DNA of 22,500 bases from Paulinella micropora (lineage: Eukaryota > Cercozoa > Imbricatea > Euglyphida > Paulinellidae), in the NCBI GenBank assembly GCA_019918135.1, contig WBZZ01002904.1:1-22500 (forward strand). Reading direction: 5' to 3'. The notes beneath the pieces were generated by a model. That model made no database searches and had not been told where the DNA came from. It worked only from the letters and a program-made list of their open reading frames with translations. Positions 17,978 to 22,500 of this stretch are shown here, piece after piece. How positions within the stretch are numbered: the first letter of the stretch is position 1; each line of letters starts with the position of its first letter. A program made the translations under genes and the position numbers.

Positions 17978-18021
17978 CCTACCCGGACACTACTCAAGGT
18001 AATCGTTTCGAGGTGGTGAAA
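17978..18021 (+). pseudogene. Severed 3' end of ORF3, right copy
   Basis: Encodes the last ~15 residues of the CCCH/RGG protein (YPDTTQGNRFEVVK), cut from 9709-10660 by the transposon. The frame is that of the left copy and ends in the UGA at 18022. Confidence 0.85.
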
Positions 18022-18024
18022 TGA
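18022..18024 (+). promoter_or_regulatory. In-frame UGA between ORF3 and pol, right copy (candidate readthrough site)
   Basis: The context AAA TGA CTG GAG is identical to the left copy at 2130-2132. The pol frame is open immediately after it and has no ATG for a long distance. Confidence 0.55.
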
Positions 18025-19746
18025 CTGGAGGGGGAAGAAGAGAGGAAGGAGAAGACTGTGAAGTTTAACCCTAAAGTCACAGTGCTTTCTAATGCTGTTG
18101 TGCAGACTGGGCCAACGCTTCCTCTATGTGAAAACAAAGATGTGGGTACACAGAGACTGCAGCCCCAAGGTAGTCTCATACCCGTTCATACAGCACGGTT
18201 ACCAATGATAACTGATGCAAATAGGAAGGCGAGACTTGCGATGGAGGCGAGGAGGCCAATGGCAGACGTATCGCCTCGGCCAAGCAAACAACCACGAACA
18301 GACTCAATGTCCACGATCGCGGCGGGTGGCGAGCAAAAAGACAATGTGTGTACTCAAGTACCACAAGACAATGTCGCTCAAATAGTAAACGCACCAGTAC
18401 CGCAGAATCATAAAAATGTTACTGAGGTGAAGCAGGAGGAGAAGAAGGAGGAGTTGAAAAACTTAGAAACAAGACTCCAAAATTTGGAACGTAAAGTTCT
18501 TGTTCTCGCAGCCAATATACACAGGCCCGATGCTCTGTGTTATACGGAACTTTATTGTGAAACATTGAAGACAATATTAAAAGTTGGTAATGATACGATG
18601 GCGAATATTAATATTGTCGGCCGAAAGTTTTTAAATCGATACCGGGACTGGGTGGACGGAAATATGAAAAAGTCAACGGGCACTCTCAAAGGAGTGAGCA
18701 GCCGGACGGATATCACGGGAATCATCACACTGACCTTTAAATTGAAATCCGCACGAGTATACCGTATGGACCTCTATGTCGTCCCCGGTTACCACGGGTC
18801 AATATTACTATCGTATGACCAATTGGCTACGATGGGGGCTGTGATTGATTGCGCCGCACGGCGAGTGATATATGGAGTAAAAAGAGGAGAAGAGAACGAT
18901 ATTGATCCCTTCAACGCTACTGACTCTTATGAGGCTTATGAGCTGAGTCTAGCGACGGATCACAAAAAGATGGCCATCGCACATGAGGCACTTGAGGTGT
19001 ACGTTCACCCCCATGTCGTAAGACCGGATGAACTGTCCTGGACCGACAATTGGGAATCCCAAGTGTGCACTGTCACAGTTCTGACATGCCATTGGGACAA
19101 AAAGTCTATTGATGACTTAATCGAGAAGCGAAAGGAGGAGATTATATGTGTCGCACAAAGAAGCCCGTCGTTGGCGAGATTCGCGGAAGGAGTAGGAGCA
19201 GATGTCCATATTACTAACGGATACTGTTTCCATGCGAAAGTAGGAGAAGAAAAAAGGGAGGCGTTTGTACCAAGGAGAACGGGGCGAATCCCGGATACTC
19301 CACCAGAAACTATTAAAAGTTTTATTACTGATTTCTGGGGTGACGAGCCCACGTGGCCGCGTTCACTGTCTGAAGTGAAGAAATGCTTACGGACTTTATT
19401 CGAAAATAATAAGCCGTATACTATTATCCTGCCATATAATGAGAAGGCGATATGGGCGCAGGAAATAAGGGACCGGCTTATTGATCATCCTATACCGGTA
19501 CCCTCTCGCAAGCAACAGCTAGTGGTGGCTTGTCGTTTGGGAACTCGTGAGCAGAGCAGTGCATACAAGCGGAAGCTCAGAGACCTCGACAAGTTGAAAT
19601 TGATACCGCAAGCATTCACATGCTTTGATGGTTTTTACACCCGTAAAGCTCCTTTGCAATACGCGAGACTCATTGACATGCTGGTGGAGCTCGGTAAAGA
19701 TGATGAGCCGGACACGGTCACGTATGAAAAGACGGGCCTAAGATGA
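18025..19746 (+). pseudogene. Pol, right copy, first part: aspartic-protease region, ended by a frameshift
   Basis: N-terminal pol segment. After a Lys/Glu-rich start come a low-complexity linker and a coiled-coil-like stretch (KQEEKKEELKNLETRLQNLERK, about 18430-18495). The retropepsin-like domain lies at about 18510-18880. Its active-site region reads GNDTMANINIVGRKF (Asp at 18592), so the usual D-T/S-G triad is D-T-M, and the ILLSYDQLATMGAVID block follows. The next ~280 residues link to RT. An extra A at 19741, absent from the left copy, shifts the frame and gives a TGA at 19744-19746, so RT is no longer in the protease frame. The transposon upstream has also cut this gene from ORF3. I read this copy as broken. 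Confidence 0.8.
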
Positions 19747-22237
19747 TGTCTCGGAAGAGGACTTAGGCTTGGAGGAGGACAGAGAACCCCTCAAGCAGCA
19801 TAAGCAGATGTCTGATGAAGATTTTCAAGAGGCGGCGCGTAAAATATTGGAAGAAGGAGTAGGCACGGAGAAGGAGAAGGAGCTTTTAAAAGCCAAATTA
19901 GAGGCGAACAAGGAAATTTTTGACCCTCCACATGCAGGTGGTGTCAAGCCTGAAGATTTCACTGCGGTTATTTACAAAATACCGGGTGCGGAGCCGTCAC
20001 CGGCACCACGAAGGGCGAATTTGAGTATACATGAGGCGAAGATAGCGGAAGAGCTAGCAAGACAGCTGCTCAATGAGGACTTTATTGAGAGATCAACATC
20101 TCCAATAGTCTCACAACCGAGAATAGTGCCGAAGCCAGGAGGAGAATGGCGCCTGACAGTTAACTATGCTCGTGTTAAGAAGGTGCTGGAGGAAGAGAGA
20201 AATCCTCTCCCGACATTAGAAGAAGGAAGGAGAGTACTGCGGAATGCAAAATTCTATTCGGTCATTGACCTTAAGAATGGCTTCTGGCAGATACCACTGA
20301 AGGAAAAGTCCAGATGGCTGACGGCGTTTGTGGTGGGTATGGAAATATATCAATGGAAAGTGCTTCCGATGGGCCTCAAGCAAGCCCCAGGACTTTTCCA
20401 GAAGGCGATGCAGAAGATGTTGAGCAGTCAGTACGATGATTTGTCTGACGGTGGCTTTATGAGAAGGCGGGGACAGAAGGCGGGAGAATATGCATTTTGC
20501 TATATCGATGGCATTATCGTATACTCTAACACAATGGAGGAGCATATCGATCATTTGTCCGATATATTCAGGCGCATCGGAGCTTTTGGCCTGAAGTGCA
20601 ATCTAAAGAAGTGTCAACTTGCCAAGACGAGTGTGACATACTTAGGGTACGAGATCCCCCATAATCGAGTCTCGATATCCAAAGAGAAGAGGGAGGAGAT
20701 TATGAATCGACCGATACCGAAGAACCGCACTGAATTGCAGTCATTCCTTGCGATGGCGCAATACTATAGCCAGTTTATACCCGATTGGGGTGCAACACGG
20801 GCTAAAGTGGAGAAAATGATAGATTTTGGAGACTTTGAGAAGTGGGACGAAGAGGCTTTGCAAGCGTTTCATGCGCTCAAAGATCTCATTTACAAAGACC
20901 CGAAAGACGGAGGACTGGTGTTAACGATGCCCGACTTTACGAAACAATTCGTAGTCGATACAGACGCATCTAAGTTTGCGATTGGGGCTGTATTACAACA
21001 AGAGGATGAGGAGAAGAAATTACGCCCAATCATGTTTATTAGTAGGAAGTTGTGTGCGGCGGAGAGAAACTATTGCACAAGGCAAAGAGAGGCGTTGGCG
21101 GTAGTATGGGCCCTCGAGAGGCTCAGAGAGTATTTGTGGGGAGGACCTCAATTTACTGTCAGAACTGATCATCATAACCTGTTATGGTTGATGAATCATG
21201 AACAGACGGGACGGCTGGCGCGGTGGCAAGCGTTCTTGTCTTGTTTCGATTTCACAATGGTCCATCTACTGGGAAAGCGAAATGTGGTCGCTGATAGCCT
21301 CTCTAGGCTAGAGTTTAACTCAGAAGTATCGGCGTTGGTGTCCACGGTGGAGATGGAAGACTTGTCCACTGACAAGGTGTATGAGGTCAGCCACATTGAG
21401 GCGATGGAGATGGCGAGTGGAGTCCGATATGACCGCACAGGTCTACGGTACAGTCCACAAGGCCCGGATCACGGGATATGTTGTGAGCTACATACCCAGG
21501 AGGACGCTGAGTGGTCCTATGAGGTATATGAGAATGCGAAGGCGAACATAAGAGAGGAAGAGGAGACGCAGGAAGTTTATGCGGAGCCTCCTCAAGAGCG
21601 GAGAAGTGACCTAGACGATGACCCGGAAAGAATCGGGGTACGGCTAGAAGATGGTACTATCCATATAGCCTCGCCTACCGCATGGAGGCAACAACAGGCT
21701 CAAGATCCGGAGTTTAAAGAACTGATACAGTTATATCAGAACCCGGATGAGCTGAAGATGACGAAAGCGATCAAAGATCAGATGAAGGAGATGGGATGGA
21801 GAGATGGTCTACTGTGGTACAAGGGCCTTCACGGTCGCTATGCGTCACAGCCGGACAAATGGACCCTTTGGGTACCGGAGAGTCTGAGACGATTTATATT
21901 TGTCGCAGCCCACAATTGCCCACTTTTGTTGCATCCGGGTCGACAACGAACTCACATGTTCGTAGCGAGGCGATTCTGGTGGAAGAAGATGAAGGAGGAG
22001 ATAGATCAGGCGGTGGATGCATGCATCCCGTGCAAGATAAACAAAACACCACTGAAGGCAAATTTCGGCCTGATTGGCGAATTTCCTCTTCATGCGGGGA
22101 TGTTCGAGTTTATACACATTGATCATGTGGGACCTTTCCCAGAATCGAAGGATGGTTACAAATACCTCCTTACGGCTATTGACAGAGCCACCAACTATGT
22201 GTGGATCATCCCTGTCAAAGTTCAGGCAACTTTCTGA
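19742..22237 (+). pseudogene. Pol, right copy, second part: reverse transcriptase, RNase H, truncated integrase
   Basis: Ty3/gypsy-order pol; the first ATG in this frame is 19769. RT: PPHAGG and PRRANLS at the start, PGGEWRLTVNYARV, FYSVIDLKNGFWQIPL (motif A Asp), LPMGLKQAPGLFQKAM, then motif C as YIDG (20501-20512) instead of YxDD. RNase H: all four acidic sites appear present (VDTDAS near 20955, REALAVVWALE near 21090, RTDHH near 21164, VADSLSR near 21289). Integrase: an H-H-C-C zinc finger (HNC..HPG ... CIPC, about 21911-22035), then the catalytic core with its first Asp in HIDHVGPF (22121). The frame ends at TGA 22237, before the second Asp and the Glu. The copy is therefore non-autonomous. 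Confidence 0.85.
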
Positions 22238-22364
22238 AAATCATAGGGGGCAAAAAAAACTCATCCAACACAATGGTACCTAGACTGTGTTTGTGATTGT
22301 ACAAAGGACAACGTAGTCTTTTGAATGACATTGTGTGGAGGTTTTTGCGGCACTTGAGAGGGGT
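22238..22364. other. Sequence after the pol truncation; no gene seen
   Basis: No integrase continuation or LTR is recognised here. The retroelement appears to end abruptly, through a deletion or rearrangement, in mixed sequence leading into simple repeats. Confidence 0.5.
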
Positions 22365-22500
22365 GGTGTCTGTGTCTGTGTCTGTGTGTCTGTCTGTCTG
22401 TGTGTCTCTCTCTCTCTCATCTCTCTCTCTCTCTCTGTGCGTGTGTGTGTGCGTGTGTGTGTGTGTGTGTGTGCGTGTGTGTGTGTCTGTGTGTGTGTGT
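22365..22500. repeat. TCTG / TC / GT simple repeats at the window end
   Basis: Runs of TGTC, TC and GT/GTGC dinucleotides continue to the window edge. Long GT tracts can form Z-DNA and are often breakpoints. Confidence 0.97.

Larger units (their letters stand above)
6509..20154. repeat. Right arm of the giant inverted repeat, interrupted by a 7.3-kb transposon
   Basis: Mirror image of 1-6270. It is continuous at 6509-10660 and 17978-20154, with the transposon 10661-17975 and its duplicated AT between. The retroelement continues beyond 20154, but the left counterpart is outside the window. Differences from the left arm include a block of 61 bp versus 2 bp at 6686-6746, a missing 3 bp near 7070, GAA to TAA at 8161, an extra Gly codon in the RGG tail and an extra A at 19741. 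Confidence 0.97.

Noticed and set aside
9370..19743. UGA reassigned to an amino acid in this organism
   Set aside because: UGA occurs only at the two gene junctions, while roughly 1,400 pol codons use TGG for Trp and contain no in-frame TGA before the frameshift or end. Readthrough or simple termination is more likely.
1..20154. The palindrome as an amplification or assembly chimera
   Set aside because: Arm-specific substitutions, indels and a transposon in one arm argue against a fresh artefact. It is not excluded without long reads, so the check is listed with the finding.
1..20154. The two arms as terminal inverted repeats of one giant transposon
   Set aside because: The arms are retroelement genes with the 5' ends facing the axis, and the central space is only ~240 bp. 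An inverted duplication explains this better.
22262..22282. QHNGT in another frame as the second integrase motif
   Set aside because: It comes too soon after the first Asp, lacks the surrounding integrase core residues and is followed at once by a stop. Chance similarity is likely.
1..22500. tRNA, rRNA or other structured RNA genes
   Set aside because: No sequence on either strand showed a credible tRNA cloverleaf with box motifs, or rRNA-like conserved blocks, by eye.

Overview
The window comes from a eukaryotic nuclear genome. It contains Ty3/gypsy-type polyprotein genes, spliceosomal-type GT-AG introns, long microsatellites and nested transposable elements, and I see no ribosome binding sites or bacterial operon layout. 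The predicted introns are mostly very short (49-61 nt), which suits a protist, an alga or a small-intron invertebrate, but the sequence does not let me name the organism.

Layout. (1) Positions 1-6270 (minus strand) and 6509-20154 (plus strand) are two copies, roughly 99% identical, of the same Ty3/gypsy-like retroelement. They lie head to head as a very large palindrome, and the left copy runs off the window. (2) The axis of the palindrome (6210-6568) is a 359-bp element with ~60-bp terminal inverted repeats that resembles a Tc1/mariner-type MITE. (3) Each retroelement reads, 5' to 3': a purine-rich leader, a Gly/Glu-rich N-terminal frame, ORF1 (356 aa in the intact copy), a 175-bp direct repeat flanking a 369-bp insert, ORF2 (~93 aa), ORF3 (a gag-like protein with a CCCH finger and an RGG box), then protease, reverse transcriptase, RNase H and integrase. 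ORF2, ORF3 and pol share one reading frame and are separated only by single UGA codons. (4) The right copy is decaying. It has a nonsense codon in ORF1, a 1-bp insertion between protease and RT, a YIDG reverse-transcriptase active site and a truncated integrase. Within the window the left copy lacks the first two lesions.

(5) The right copy is interrupted at 10661-17975 by a 7,315-bp DNA transposon. It has 24-bp terminal inverted repeats, subterminal GGTCGTAG repeats and an apparent 2-bp AT target duplication. The left arm supplies the exact empty site. The element carries three genes. One is a plus-strand four-exon gene (14727-17208, 772 aa predicted) that looks like an RNase H-fold transposase with three candidate catalytic aspartates. 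The second is a divergent minus-strand multi-exon gene (14410-10967) for a basic, Cys-rich protein with NPAP repeats; its first intron is a ~1.9-kb AAGC/ATGC microsatellite. The third is a minus-strand SAP / RanBP2-zinc-finger protein (from 17657 or further upstream to 17205) whose stop codon overlaps the transposase stop codon tail to tail. I cannot assign this element to a named superfamily, and it is the best candidate for something undescribed. (6) The window ends in TCTG/GT simple repeats.

The inferred order of events is: retroelement with its internal A-B-A duplication; MITE-centred inverted duplication; small mutations in the two arms; insertion of the 7.3-kb transposon in the right arm. 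The order of the last two is not fixed by the sequence.
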